The translations under genes were made by a program, and so were the position numbers. The notes under the pieces were generated by a model that saw only the letters and a list, made by a program, of their open reading frames with translations, did no database searches and was not told the DNA's origin. Of a stretch of 64,000 bases of DNA, positions 1 through 14,103 are shown piece by piece. The first letter of the stretch is position 1. Every line of letters begins with the position of its first letter. The DNA is from Bugula neritina (taxonomy: Eukaryota; Bryozoa; Gymnolaemata; Cheilostomatida; Bugulidae): positions 1,421,501-1,485,500 of the forward strand of contig OZ037766.1 in the NCBI GenBank assembly GCA_964035545.1, given 5' to 3'.

Positions 1-239
1 ACTTGAGATGCAAATAAATACTTTGTGGTTTAGTAATTATTACTTTTAACAGCACTGCGTTTTATGCTTTTATATCATTATACTATACCACTTGTATATT
101 ATTTAGAATGAGTAATATAATTTCGAGTGACATGTGCATTATACTCATTACCATACACATCAATTTGTGTATTATGCCATACTATATATCATATTATACT
201 ATACTGTACTCATACTATAATTCATGTATTCTATTTCAG

Positions 240-3200
240 AATTAGTTACACCGATGATACACGTGTCTCTGTTTGACCTTGAGGCCACCGTCACCATAAA
301 GGATAGCTGTGTGAAGAACACAAGGAGGGCTGAGTATTACTCAGTCTTATCCTGTATTTATGATGTCAAGAAGGAGCTCTGCATATCAGAAGGTATAGCC
401 TTAGAGGTTCATATTTAGATATATATGATGTAGGAGGACACAACTATGATAATTTGACTGTGGGCAAAGAGCAAAAGCTATTTAGTTCTCTATGCATGCA
501 CATCAAGCAAAACATCAAAATGTTTTTTTTAAATTAGACAACTTTCTCACCTCATAACATCTTTTGAAATTAAAGTATGAATGTTACAAAAGCTTTTATC
601 ACATTAGTTAGTAGCTGAACAAAGTCTTTTCCTAAAGGTACATCTAGTTTTGCAAATTTTAATCAAGAAAACAAAATCACATTTATAAAGTGTCATTGAA
701 AGTTTTAAAATCAAATACACGATGTATGACCATTAATCCTGATGTATACTAAAAGTACATACAACAAAAGTATGAAATACAGGGTTTGAGATGCGACCAC
801 ATTAAACTCTATAAATTTATGTTTTCTTTATGACTTAGACATTCTAAGTTTGTTATGCCTTAAGACAAAGTAGGCTATTTTTAGTAACGTAAGAAGTTAT
901 TTTTAGTAACACAAGAAGTTATTCTTAGTAACACAAGAAGTTATTTTTAGTAACACAGTTAGCTTATAGATACTTTTAGTAAAAGTTTAGTCAATCTCCT
1001 TTTAGAACATAAGGCTGTCCTCCAACCCTGTCACATGCAGACTACCATTCAACTGACACGATACGCTCAAAACTATGCATTCTGGGTAGTCTCACATGCA
1101 GGCAACATGGCTGCTAAGTCCAAGGTTATCATAGAGAACATAAACGGTAAAGGTTAGCAAGTTATTTTACATGTATTTTTAAGATTTTTCAACTCTGTTA
1201 TATGTATATTTGCTTTTCAAAATTAGTACACAAGGCAAACTATGTTTAACAGGTCACTTAATATTTTATGACAACTTAAACAACAAAAATACAGCGAGCT
1301 TTTAGCTATCATTCAGCTTTATAAGGGTGATCCCTGTTTATACAGCTGCTTTATTCTCACTCAGCACTGTTATGGGTATTTGGTTCTCTACTAAAGTTTT
1401 ATCAATGCAAAATTTCATACATTTCTGTTGCATTTCTTCAAGACATTTTCAATTTCCTGTGGAGCTTCTTGCTACCAGAGCAACTCATATTTCAGTTGAT
1501 GTGTGTTCGGGGTGCGGTATACTCGCGCTTGTGCAGCGTAAAAACTTGTAGTCTGAATGTGTACTTAATGCAGGTAGTTATAGTCTGGTTCTGTATCTAA
1601 TGCAGGTAGAAGTTGGTTGGGTCTCCTGTTTATTATACCTGCAGCAGTGACAATGGTACTAATTATCCTCTACATTGCTAAATGCTTACGGTAAGTGCTT
1701 ATGTTGCAATACACCTATTTTATAGTAAATATAACTTACCTCTATTTTTACCACTTCTCTAAAACAAGTCACCAGTGAGGTTGAAAATTTAAACAGCTTT
1801 AATTTGGCCTAGAGAAAAATAATTACAACCAGTTTAATTTAAAAATATGTTTAATTTCTAATACGTTGAAGGTTTTGTGTTTTAAATTTTTAGACAATGG
1901 TAACTGTTAATGGTTGAATTTTAGATGTTAGGCTCATTAAATGATAAGTTAAAAAATTTCTAAGAATATAGCTTTAGAAGCAAAATAAACAAGTAGCAAG
2001 TTATAGTAAATTACGGCTTGACTCAAAGTGCACACAACTCCGTTTGATATTTGCTTGCTGCAAATGTGATGTTAGAGTAACCATCTAAAATACAATTTTT
2101 TTATGGTTCTCAGAAGTATTTACTTCTTATTCTTATTGTATAACTTATTGATTATGTGTGTGTGTTGCATGTGCGTGTGTGTGTGCGTGCGCGTGCGCGT
2201 GCGCGTGCATGTGCGTGTGTGCGTGCTAATCATTTTATAGTTTCTTGGAAGAAGCATGAGAGGACAACATGAATTGAAAATTGCGGCTATAACTAAAACA
2301 GTTTTCATCTTCACATTTGATATGTGCTTTTAGTCAGCGCCAAATAGTGAAAAGATTGACGACTCCCATGCTTGTTCAGCCTACAGATCTTCTGATGGAA
2401 AAGATGGACATGAGTGAAGACAACTCTAAATTTCATGAATATGATGAATTTGACCCTCTGAATGGAGAGGTAATAGCTGTGATGTCACAAAATTTAATAC
2501 TTTTCGTTATTAAAGAAAAATTTCAATTGATGAACCAACACTATATTATTCAGCGACTGTTTATGGTTACAGTGTAGATGTTGCCAAGCAAGAGTAATAT
2601 GACTTAAGAGAATTTAAAAAAAATCATGTTTATTAAATCATCAAAACCAGTTGTAGAAAGTTTCAAAATTCATAAATTTTCACATAAAATTTGCTTAATG
2701 GAAACTTTGTCGCTTCACTTGCTTAGAATGGCTTGACATTTTATTGCTGTATATAAAACTAAAACTAAAACTGAATGAATTATACAAATTTTTAACTATT
2801 TTTTTCAATGATTGTTTTATCAATTTTATTAATTTTAGTCAGTGTATATAATATTTTGATAACTATTCCAATGATAAAATGTGTCTTTTTGCAAAAAGTA
2901 TTTAGATTTGTTAAAATTTTGGCTTTCTTTATTTAAAAAAAACTGTATACATTGCGCAAAGTTTAATTTTTTTGTAGATTGTATTTACCGAAATCTCTCT
3001 GAAAAGAGATGAATCCAAACATAACTTAGAAGATACTGGAAGTCAGTGCAATGACCTTGACTGCTATGCACCTGCAGCATCTTCGGAGTCGTATTTGCCG
3101 TTGTATTCTGACAAAGTCAAGGTCAAATTGGCAGATGGTAACGACTGCAATTACAGTATGAGCTCTATCAACAGCTACTTTAAATGTGTTGCAGTTGAAA

Positions 3201-3517
3201 GCACGGACGTCTCATGTGAGGAGTTGAATTACTTGCCAAATGTAGCTTTAGATCAACACTTAAGCTTAGAAAATATAGCCACAGGTGTTTCTTCCACCCC
3301 TACGGGTGCAATCATTGACTTAGATAAATTTCTATATTATGGAAGAGACAACTCAAAAGAAATAATTGACACGTGTCTAAATAATGAATGTCAGGAAATT
3401 TTGGAAAGCGGTAAGGGTGTAGAGAGCACGTTCTCAGTAAACAACAGTAGTGATTGTAGAGACTCTGGTTATCTGGATGTTCAACACAGTGTGACATCTG
3501 TACTCACTATTACATGA
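240..3517 (+). CDS. 3' part of a single-pass transmembrane receptor, possibly cytokine-receptor-like
   Basis: Five exons splice in a consistent frame: 240-392, 1102-1146, 1606-1690, 2334-2469 and 2978-3517 (stop TGA 3515-3517). The 5' end lies outside the window. The first exon encodes a beta-rich segment with two cysteines (VTPMIHVSLFDLEATVTI then CVKN and LSCIYD), as in the last fibronectin-III-like domain of a receptor ectodomain. Exon 3 encodes one hydrophobic helix (WLGLLFIIPAAVTMVLIILY) followed by basic residues, i.e. a type I membrane protein. The tail has a proline-containing juxtamembrane stretch (KRLTTPMLVQP), acidic and serine-rich sequence, and the tyrosine motifs YLPLY and DSGYLDVQ near the C terminus. 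This layout resembles class II cytokine receptors, but no WSXWS or other diagnostic motif is visible, so the family is a guess; the membrane topology is well supported. Exon 2 is only 45 bp and symmetric, so it could be skipped without a frame change. Confidence 0.6.
881..962. repeat. Short tandem repeat, about 24-bp unit, 3-4 copies
   Basis: Units of the form TTAGTAACACAAGAAGTTAT repeat with small changes in the first receptor intron. Confidence 0.8.
2153..2228. repeat. Alternating purine-pyrimidine (TG)n/(CG)n tract
   Basis: About 75 bp of TG and CG dinucleotides, including GTGCGCGTGCGCGTGCGC, in the receptor intron just before exon 2334-2469. The alternation with CG steps is the classical Z-DNA-prone composition. 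Confidence 0.85.
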
Positions 3518-5690
3518 ATTGTTGGAATTACTCTTTATCACAAGAGAAAAGCTCAAACTGCAAGCCAACTCATTTAACACTAAAGTCTGTTGAATTACAT
3601 ATAAACTATTAGTTTATTGTCTGTGAGAAAATTTAAAATATTAGTATGGTTTTACGTTATAGCCTTCATTGGGCTAGATCACCATGTGCTCAGGCTTATA
3701 AATATTTATTAACAAGACACAGTCAACTATTGATTTTGTATTTGTTACGACAATGTTTCACTTCAAGAACCCGAGAAGGGGTTAGCAGCGTCGAGAAGGA
3801 GGGGAGGGATAGCAGTGTCCGGGGAGGAGGGGAGGGGTAACAGTGTCCGGGGAGGGGTAGCAGTGTCCGGGGAGGAGGGGAGGGGTAACAGTGTCTGGGG
3901 AGGGAGGGGGGAAGGAGGAGCGCCGGCCAACATTAGGACTAATTAAAAAAACAGGCAATGATAATGTGTTGAGAATATATTTGCAAAATCCACTAACAAA
4001 TGGCCAAATCCTAATCTATGAACTTTCATATCCAAGGGAAAACAACTCCTATTTATACTGACAGCTTGTATCAAATTTATTGAACTGAATATTCGGACTC
4101 AAGTCAGATAATAATCAGTCAATTGATTTTATCAGTCAACATTATCGATAAGAAATAAATGACCGGCTGACAGACTAAAACTCATATTACGAGGAGTTGT
4201 TGGCTGCTGATTGGTTAACCTGCCGCTCGGTGGTGGTGCAGTCAAATTGAGACACTCTTCAGGCTTGTTTACTCGCAGCTAGACCAAAGAGTACTAACAA
4301 AAATCTAGGGGCATGGTATCATTTTCTCATTGGGTTATTTATAAAATAATTATATTGTGTAATTATAAACTTAGCAATAAACTTACGGTATATTATTCTG
4401 TTTCAACTGCTACCACCTTATCCCATACTAGATTGACATTCGCAAGGGGTGAGATGATGCAGTATGGAGATGCAATCACAAAAATGGAATAAATGAGATT
4501 TTATAAATAAGCATTTCACTAAAGTCATGTCTGTTGATCAGCAATTGCATGGTGATCGCTCACATTGGACCTGTGCTAATCAGACTACAAATATATTTAT
4601 ATCACAGAAGTCCTCCCCTCCCCAATTTTACTAAACAACACTGTTAATTCCTAACACTTGTCCATGTGTCATGTAACTCTTCAAATTACCTGAGCTAACT
4701 CGGGTAATAAACCCACAGGTAACAATTTGGAGTTATGTGCACTTTTTTATTATTCCCAACGGTAGGTATATCCATTCTAGGAATAAAATTTAGCTCGTCT
4801 TAAATTTAAATTATTTTCAGTTTATGAGACTCAGTAGCCTGACGGGATTCAGTGAAACTTATCCAATCAACAAAATTTGATGAGAGTCAAGGAGTATTGA
4901 ATCACTCAACAAATACAATGAGCTGGTGGTGCTAGTTTAGATATAATAAGACTGAGCAAGGTACAAGTCAATGAGATGCAGAAAATTCGTCTATGACGTA
5001 ATGTGAAGTTACTTGATACTGCAAGTGATGATAACTCCAAGTTATACATTAAACTACTTAGATTCTCTAGTGCAGACAGGAAAGAGTTTTTTATTTAATT
5101 GGATTTTATTATTTAATAAAAATCAACACAAATAAGTACGAAAAGATACAAAGGGTACTAATCAGTGCGCTAGTAATGATTAATTAACAAAGCTCAGGTT
5201 CTAGCTTACATTATTGAGTGGACAAGTGGGGGGTATTGGTAAGTATAGCACCAAAATGTGAGTAACACCATGTAGAACAAAAGCCTCGGTAAAAATAATA
5301 AAGCCAGTACAAAATGGTTGATTTAGAAATGGAAGCCAAATGCTAAATACTGTTAGAATAACTTTTTGATTGAAAAGGAAGCCCAGCAAAAAAATCAACA
5401 CGCAAATCAGAGTGAAACTTGCCATCTCAAAATCATGAACTTTCAATCAATATCAGGAAGGTGTGTGCAAGTTTAGAAATGTAAAGCTTTAAATAGTATT
5501 ATATACAGTGTAGTATTTTGGTACACTTATAGTACAATGTACATAAAGCAGTTTATTGAATCAATCTGAATCTATGGAAGACAGAAGTGTATAGTACAGA
5601 TGAGAGGCGAGAGAAAGCAGAGAGCCAGGGAGGATAGTAACAGCACAGTAACCACGGAGATGTGTGACACCATTTCCTGTAGGCAGGCCT
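3518..5690. other. Intergenic region and convergent 3' UTRs
   Basis: Lies between the stop of the receptor gene and the stop of the PPM1 gene. It holds candidate AATAAA signals on the plus strand at 4154-4159 and 4375-4380, a TTTATT (minus-strand AATAAA) at 5552-5557 that suits PPM1, a G-rich minisatellite and one copy of the dispersed AAGGGAAAACAACTCC motif near 4034. No convincing coding sequence was seen; the short open frames here lack splice context or family resemblance. Confidence 0.6.
3772..3920 (+). repeat. G-rich minisatellite with G-quadruplex potential
   Basis: Repeated blocks of GGGGAGGAGGGGAGGGG separated by TAACAGTGTCC or TAGCAGTGTCC. Four or more runs of at least three G within short spacing fit a G-quadruplex on the plus strand, downstream of the receptor stop codon. 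Confidence 0.8.
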
Positions 5691-8600
5691 TTACACAATC
5701 TCCTCGAGGGCGTCTTCGTATTCATCATTGCTTCTAATAAGAGAGAACAATCACACCATACATGCATGTGTCACCAACAGTAAGTTATATAAGAGAATCT
5801 ATTACATAATATATTACACAACTATTGTGTGTATAGTACCAGTAATATATTACTCACTCAGTGTCTTCAGATGTAATCGGTGGGCTGAGAGTTTGTTTGA
5901 GAAAAACTACAATTACTGTGATGTTATCAGTACTGCCTTCATTCTTAGCAGCACGAACGAGAACCTCAGCTACACCTATAGCAAGAATAGCAATGTGAAA
6001 CTGCACCAATAATATAGGAGATACAAAGTGAAACTACACCAATAATATAGGAGATACAAAGTGAAACCACACCAATAATATAGAAAACACAAATACGTGA
6101 ACTTATCACCAACAAGATGAATGGATACCCAATAAAAAGTATAGTTAGTTTAGCTAGCCAAGATAGTAGCAGTTGGCCAATCAGAAGCCGACAAGTCACG
6201 AGTACCTACTCTGAAAAGGCTTGCCGGACTGCACGTGCTCGTAGACGAGTTGCGTTGCTTCCTGTGGACTTACGGTGTCCCACAATCCATCACAAGCCAC
6301 GATAACATACTCATCGTCTTGATCTAGAGGGTGGGTCTTAGAGTCAGCCTTACTGCTGATGTATGGTTTGTGGTCAACATCACCTGATAGAAGTACACAT
6401 GGAACATTCCAGAAGGAAATCTACTTTAAATAGAGTGACTGGTAGCTGGTTACTGTGTAGACAATAGTGACAGTTATCAGTCTAGACTTTCTAGACATAC
6501 AGTTACATGAGAGAACAATATATCACTGCATTTGCCACAGATAACTGCAAAGGCAATTCACAGCATGCTACAGTTTAATACACTGCTGATAATATAACCC
6601 ACTACTTGTTTTATAAATAATCTACATAACACACCGATAGCTCTATAAATATTCTACAAAACACACCAATAGCTCTAGAAACAGCCAGGGTTCCATTCAC
6701 TCTCCAAGTGCCGTGCCACAACACAGAGCCGCCAAGAGCTTCGATGCGCTGTTTCTCCTCTTCAGATTCTGGTTTGTGAGGCTTCATTATCTCCACAACC
6801 TGTCCCTCACTCACCATGATAGCCTGTGAATCTCCGAGCCACGCAATATGCAAGATGTTGGGCTCTATGAGAACCACTACGCCAGTAGAACCACTTCGAA
6901 GATTCTGTAATCACAGCTAATTATTATCACTAGTAGTACTACCAGTAGTAGTACTACTACTGGTAGTAGCACTACTGGTAGTAGCACTACTGGTAGTAGC
7001 ACTACTAGTACTACTAGTAGTACTATCACTAATACTATTACCACTGCTGCTGTCTATTTTACCAAAGTTGTTAGAAGTTTGTCAGTTGCATATAAAAAGT
7101 AGTAAAACCAGACACAAGAGATAGAACCTCCACTGGCAATATTCATAAGAGATTTGAATTAACATTTAAGAAAAAAGACAGGTTCACTGCTACTAGTGAT
7201 CAAGAGCATGTATATACACATTTTTCTTTACTGATATGTAAGTATGTATATATCTCACCTCTTTACTAGTAAGTATGTATATATCTCACCTCTTTACTGG
7301 TAAGTATGTATATATCTCACCTCTTTACTAGTAAGTATGTATATATCTCACCTCTTTACTAGTAAGTATGTATATATCTCACCTCTTTAATGGTAAGCAT
7401 GTATATATTATCTCACCTCTTTAGCTGCTTTGGCACTGAAGTCAGCATCAGTCTTGCTAAATGCTGCCTCAAGAGATTTCGCTTTGTCTGTCGGAGAAAA
7501 AGTCTGTCCAATCAGATTGTTGAGAAACTGAGCTGCGCAGTAGTACGAAGCCTCAGGACCCCCATGACCATCATATACTGCATAGAAGGACGTATCCCGG
7601 TACGCCTGCATTACATTGGAGCATTATGTTGAAATTAGGCTACTCTCAGCTGTTTGTTCGCTGATTCAGCACAGATTAAAAGTCTCATTCAGACCAAGCA
7701 AATAAAATGCAAGTGTGTTTTACTGTGAAACTTATTCCAAGTGAGCTATCAATCAATTACCAATAACCGATTATTCAATTAGTTAAATTAATTTCTGTCT
7801 GCATTACAATTTGAATCTGAAAACTTTGTCACGACATTAATGTTATTAGGTTGTCCACACAGTTGGTCATTAATTTTCTACCAATTAAAATAAATTTGAA
7901 GTACTAAGTTTCTGCAAATATAAGATATTTTTGTTAGCCATACACTGAAAGACAGACCTAGCAATGTTTAGGATTTACCTCTGCAGTTGTAAACATTCTC
8001 ATGAGTGGAATCATCGTGTGGCGATCTTCCATTTTACGTCGTGTATTCTTGATGGCGTAATGAGAAACAACATGTCCGCCATGTTCACCAGACTCTACCC
8101 AGCTTACGGGAGGCTCCGACAGCCACTCGGTAATTATATCTTCCACAGTTTGGAATGTGAGATCACAAAGAGTTCTGGCTTCTAACCCTATTGTGAAATG
8201 AGCTAGAGCTATATGCATCATAAATATGTTACTTAAAACCACAAAATATAACCATAAATTGAGTGTAAAAGTAATATTTTTGCGCAGTTTAACCAAAAAA
8301 TGTGACTCAAAAGAAAATATAAATATGACCTAACTCACACGTTTCTGAGTCATTTGAATTGTTGGTTTCGCCTACATCCGGTGAAGGAATGTGACAATAA
8401 GGTTCTGTAAGTGTGACGCGTTTAACAGTTTCCACACATATCTGATTCAAAAGATAAACCGGGCAACGACTGCAAACAAACATAGAAACAATATGACAAG
8501 TCTTAATTATTGTAATTTAATGACTTACCATTCAACATCACAAACTACTCACACAGAAAGTTGAATCGAAATTTATCGATGTTTAGACTGAAACTCAAAG

Positions 8601-9459
8601 CATTACAGAAGTCAGAACTTGAAGCGTATGAAACTCAAGCTAAAAAGTCAAACTGTTGCACAGAAAGTGATATTTGTGCATTTCAATAATAATAGCAATC
8701 TGTAAACCCAGTTCACCATCAGACTGTTGGAAGTCTAAGCACTTACCATAACTAACAGGAAGGTCTTAAAAAGTCATAAGAACTAAAATTATGAATCATT
8801 GATATATGCTAAAAAGAGATCACAAACAACTACTAGGCCGAGAAGCTGCAATTTATCAATTAATTTTCTACTTGAGCAGATTTTAAACTTTGATTTTTGT
8901 GCACTTTCAGTTTCAGCTGCACTTAAATTTACCTTTAGTCTAAGTCTTACAGTTTTTAGTTGCAGTCTATTATGTTCGTACTTATACTTATACTAATACT
9001 TAGTCTTATACTTATGGCCTATGGGCGTATTGATATTTTTATTTTAATTACCATACTCAACACTGATAGTCATTATAATTATGAATATCATCACTTTAAT
9101 TCAAATTTCACTTTGGCGTTCACTGTCAGTGCATATCCTTATCAAATTCAATATCATATTGAATATCAATAAGAATGTGTTTTGAAAAGTTTAGCAATTG
9201 ATCACTCGATAGTTAATACTTGGAAGTTAATGGTATAGTGCTAAATACTATTTAAAATATATGATCAAAATTTCATTTTTTCTTACTGAGTATATAAGTA
9301 TTGTGTAGCCCATTCACAGCAATGCCCGGAGACTTCAAATGGTCGTATTTGAGTTTCTATTAATCGAAAAGGTGGAATCTTTTCATCAGATGGCTTTGAA
9401 AGATGCTCATTCACAAATTGATTTAAAAATATTTTATAGCTTTCGGATACAGAAGACAT
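5691..9459 (-). CDS. PPM1F: PP2C-family protein phosphatase, PPM1E/PPM1F (POPX) type
   Basis: Metal-dependent Ser/Thr phosphatase; the human relatives dephosphorylate PAK and CaM kinases in the cytoplasm or nucleus. Exons (minus): 9287-9459, 8339-8469, 7979-8187, 7417-7605, 6667-6904, 6210-6383, 5858-5975, 5691-5733. They sum to 1275 nt, 424 residues, near the 454 of human PPM1F. PP2C motifs follow in order: [10 protein letters not shown] (149-158), [10 protein letters not shown] (178-187, metal-binding Asp), [20 protein letters not shown], a [15 protein letters not shown] block, ACDGLWD (343-349) and [10 protein letters not shown]. The KARIEALGG-like and WRVNG blocks are typical of PPM1E/F rather than PPM1A/B. 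The start ATG at 9457-9459 is the first in-frame Met of the N-terminal exon; an upstream open stretch in the same exon leaves a longer form possible. The tail is short and acidic ([12 protein letters not shown]). A TTTATT at 5552 is a likely poly(A) signal. Family assignment is certain; PPM1E versus PPM1F cannot be told. Confidence 0.93.
5986..6088. repeat. About 34-bp tandem repeat, 3 copies, PPM1 intron
   Basis: Unit begins CACCAATAATATAGGAGATA and repeats three times just upstream (in the sense of the gene) of exon 5858-5975. Confidence 0.8.
6932..7032. repeat. TAG/CTA trinucleotide-rich tract
   Basis: Imperfect runs of CTACTAGTAG and GGTAGTAGCACTACT, self-complementary, in the PPM1 intron close to exon 6667-6904. 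Confidence 0.8.
7240..7424 (-). repeat. 31-bp minisatellite carrying copies of the PPM1 exon 4 splice donor
   Basis: In the minus sense each unit reads AGTAAAGAGGTGAGATATAT; the real exon end is AAAGAG followed by gtgaga at 7417. Six occurrences of CTCACCTCTTTA (plus strand) are present, the last being the real junction. Confidence 0.85.
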
Positions 9460-10753
9460 GCTCTGAAATTTATCGGTGTCTTTTGCTGTTTCACAGTCAT
9501 TTCTATATAACTGACATTCCGAAGAACTGTTTATAGATAATAGTAAATGCACTTGGAGTTAATAGTTTCCTTAGAGCTTTTCAAACAAAATATGACTTTC
9601 GCTTTGTACAAGGTTCCGACAGGAAATTGACATCTCTCTCTTTGTTATCGAAAATATGCAAGAAGAGATCATAGCGAAGCCCGGAAGTTACTCTGAACAA
9701 GCGTGATCTATGAACTTTAAACCTTTTGACTCTGCGCGTTCAGAAATAACGTGTATCGAATAGAGAGCAAACAACTCGTTATTTGTTAATAGCACGTTCT
9801 AGATGTATTGCCCGTTGCAATAGAACTTCAATTGGTTAATAACAGGATATTTCGATTTGAGCACATCATAATCTATTAAATTCAACTAATAGTTTGCATC
9901 AAAATGCTGAATTTTATATTTTGCAGAGGATATTTTATATCTAAAAATATTTGTAAATAAAATCAATATACAAAAGAATCATATATATGGCATGGGTGCA
10001 TTTTCATTATAGATAGCTGCATTACATAATGGTAGAACTGTTTTATACGTGCAGAGAGTTCTTATATAGTTTTATATTACAAAACAAATTTATTGGTGAT
10101 TCATTTAAAATAATCGTCTTAGTCATTTTAAACACACGGGCACGCACCCACACAAATGATGCTATATTGCACTACAGTATGGATAAATACATACCCCAAG
10201 TAAAATGCAGCAATAAATTTGGTTGAAAGTTTGATTTCCACTGAAATTCAAAAAATTATTTGATTGAGTTGAGTTGATCAAGTCAGTAGTTGTATGTAAT
10301 GGTTGCATAGCTGAGGAGGAAAGACAGATACAGGGTCATTATTAGAATGAGTAAGTGTGTCAGTGAAGTGAAGAGCCGATCAGGTGAGCACCAGTGTTGA
10401 AAGAGAGAAAGAGTTAGACAGAGGGTACTAACTGAGTTGTCCCCTTACAGTTGTCCCACTCCCTTTTACCCTCAAGGATTAGAACGACTGCGACATTTAT
10501 TAGTTGTTATATATAAATTAGTGTATAATTTTAATTTCTGGAAATAAAAAACTTGAATGATTATAGAAAAAACATGTAAATGTGTTTATTAGGAAGTATA
10601 TAGAAATATTCAACATTTCCAACTCAATTATATAACTTTTATTGGAACATAAAATTTACACAAAACTCTGTAAAAACTTTTTAAGCTGTAAACTTGTGTG
10701 CATGCATGTCATTTAATTAAGCCCGTATTGTTTTTTCAATTGCGTGTTCATAG
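9460..10753. other. Intergenic, between PPM1 and the small secreted peptide gene
   Basis: AT-rich. Contains a TTTATT at 10638-10643 (minus-strand AATAAA) that suits the 3' end of the gene at 10754-12229, and one copy of the dispersed GAGTTGTCCCCTTA motif at about 10434. PPM1 promoter and 5' UTR presumably lie at its left edge. No coding sequence recognised. Confidence 0.6.
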
Positions 10754-12229
<1,476 letters not shown>

Positions 12230-12257
12230 ATCTTGGAAGATGTGGACAACAATTATC

Positions 12258-14103
12258 TGCAAAAGAATATCTCAGTCTAAATTCTAAACCGTATGTCATG
12301 TAACCCATAATTATAATACAACAAGTTTATTCTAATCATCTCTTCAACTGAGATCTATAAAGCAATATACTTTCGTCTCAGCTAATTTTTCATGTGTTTT
12401 TATTTATGAAATTCTTTTAGTTTCTCAAGATGTATTCTTTTTAGATTTTATAGAACAACAAACATAATAAATACAAATAGAATGATAAATATTATAATAA
12501 AGTAATACTAAATATAATGTGGTACAAAATAATTTAGCAAACAAAACTTACTTGAAGCTATGCTGTAGTAGCTATGAATGTATAATGGTTTGGAACTTAA
12601 ACCTGAATATTATATAAATATTATCACCACTCTTCAGTAGGGCCGTATACAGCATATGTATCAAAAAGGTGGGAGGGGGGAGGTTCAAAAGAAAGTACTA
12701 AAAAAACTTTAATGATTTCAATTGGTGTTTAAAAATGCATGATTGCAAGTACAAGTAGAGGAGTAGTGAAGTCTTACTTGCACAAATAAAATATGCAGGT
12801 ATAAGGTACCTGATCATGCTAAACTCCAGGGGTCTTTCACTACGGCCCTGGAGTAGTCAGTTACATTGCTTGAAGTACCAGCAACGCATGCCAACCCTTG
12901 TCACATTGTCAATTATTGGAAAAATAAAATTATACTGACAGCTTAAAGAGTATATACAACAATGATTTGCATGAAAAAGTCATTGGGGGTCACATTAAAA
13001 GTTCAATATAGATTGAAACCAAGGAAATGTGCCAACACAATGCCTCCCTATCTCTGCTATGATCATATTATTATTCATCTAAGGCCCAGCATACACAAGT
13101 GTCAGTCAGCTATACCAGCACCTTGCTCAAAGTGTCAAATGTGCAATCATATACTAACCCAAAGAGCAGGCAGAACTTTTAATCAGTATAGACAATATTA
13201 AATTAATCTAAAAGTATTTTGCATGAATTAATCACTAATGGCTTAAGAGATTACAAATGGTCAAAACTGCTCAAGAACAATACGACATTATTTGATATGT
13301 TGATCATATTATAATCAAGCTGAAATCTTAATATTCTAAGTTCATTGCAGAGATAGCATATGGAGGTAAGCTAAAAACTTACTAATTATGGGTAGCAGCA
13401 TGGTAAAGCTTTTAATAAAGTGGTGCATGTTGAGAGCTAGTAACTTTTTCACCAATAAAACCACCAAATAGAATCTTCCAGAACAACACAAGGTATATTT
13501 ACAGCAGCAGTTGAAAAGAGCAACTCACCTTATAAACACTACACTGGAGGAATTCCACAAATACACAATATAATAATTCATTATACTGAGTTACCAACAC
13601 AAACTATTGCTCAAAACTGATGTAACATTTATGTGTAAGTTTAGCATTAATTCTTGTTCAATATATTTTACCAAAAACAGCCAACAGTCGAACTACCATT
13701 CAAAACAATGTGTGTAAGAATATAATATATTTGTATATATTTATTATATAAAAGAATAAAATAAAACATTATACTGCAAAGAGAAAATTTCTTCTTGAAT
13801 ATAGTAAATATAACACATAATATTGTAAAGAGATGTCACTATACGAGTGCACACCTTTGAGTATGTGAGAGATACATAGTAATACAGCCCTAATATAGCT
13901 GTAGAATAAAACAATAGAACTTATGCTTCAACAGTGCAACATACGGAGGGTAAAAAGACTAAAAGGTATTCCAAGAGAATAACAGAGTTGAGTAGACAAC
14001 TCTTGGAATAGAGAGTATAAAACTGAGTGTTTATAGAGTTTATAGGAATAATATAGTATCAGATCTGAAGAACACACAGCCTTTACATAGCGGAGTTCCA
14101 AGT
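12258..14103. other. Intergenic, 5' of the small peptide gene and 3' of the sulfatase
   Basis: AT-rich sequence. Would hold any upstream non-coding exon and promoter of the small peptide gene and the sulfatase 3' UTR (a TTTATT lies at about 13739). Open frames such as 12962-13201 have no splice context or recognisable similarity. Nothing else seen. Confidence 0.5.

Noticed and set aside
12962-13201. 79-residue plus-strand open frame
   Set aside because: No signal peptide, domain or plausible splice neighbours; probably chance.
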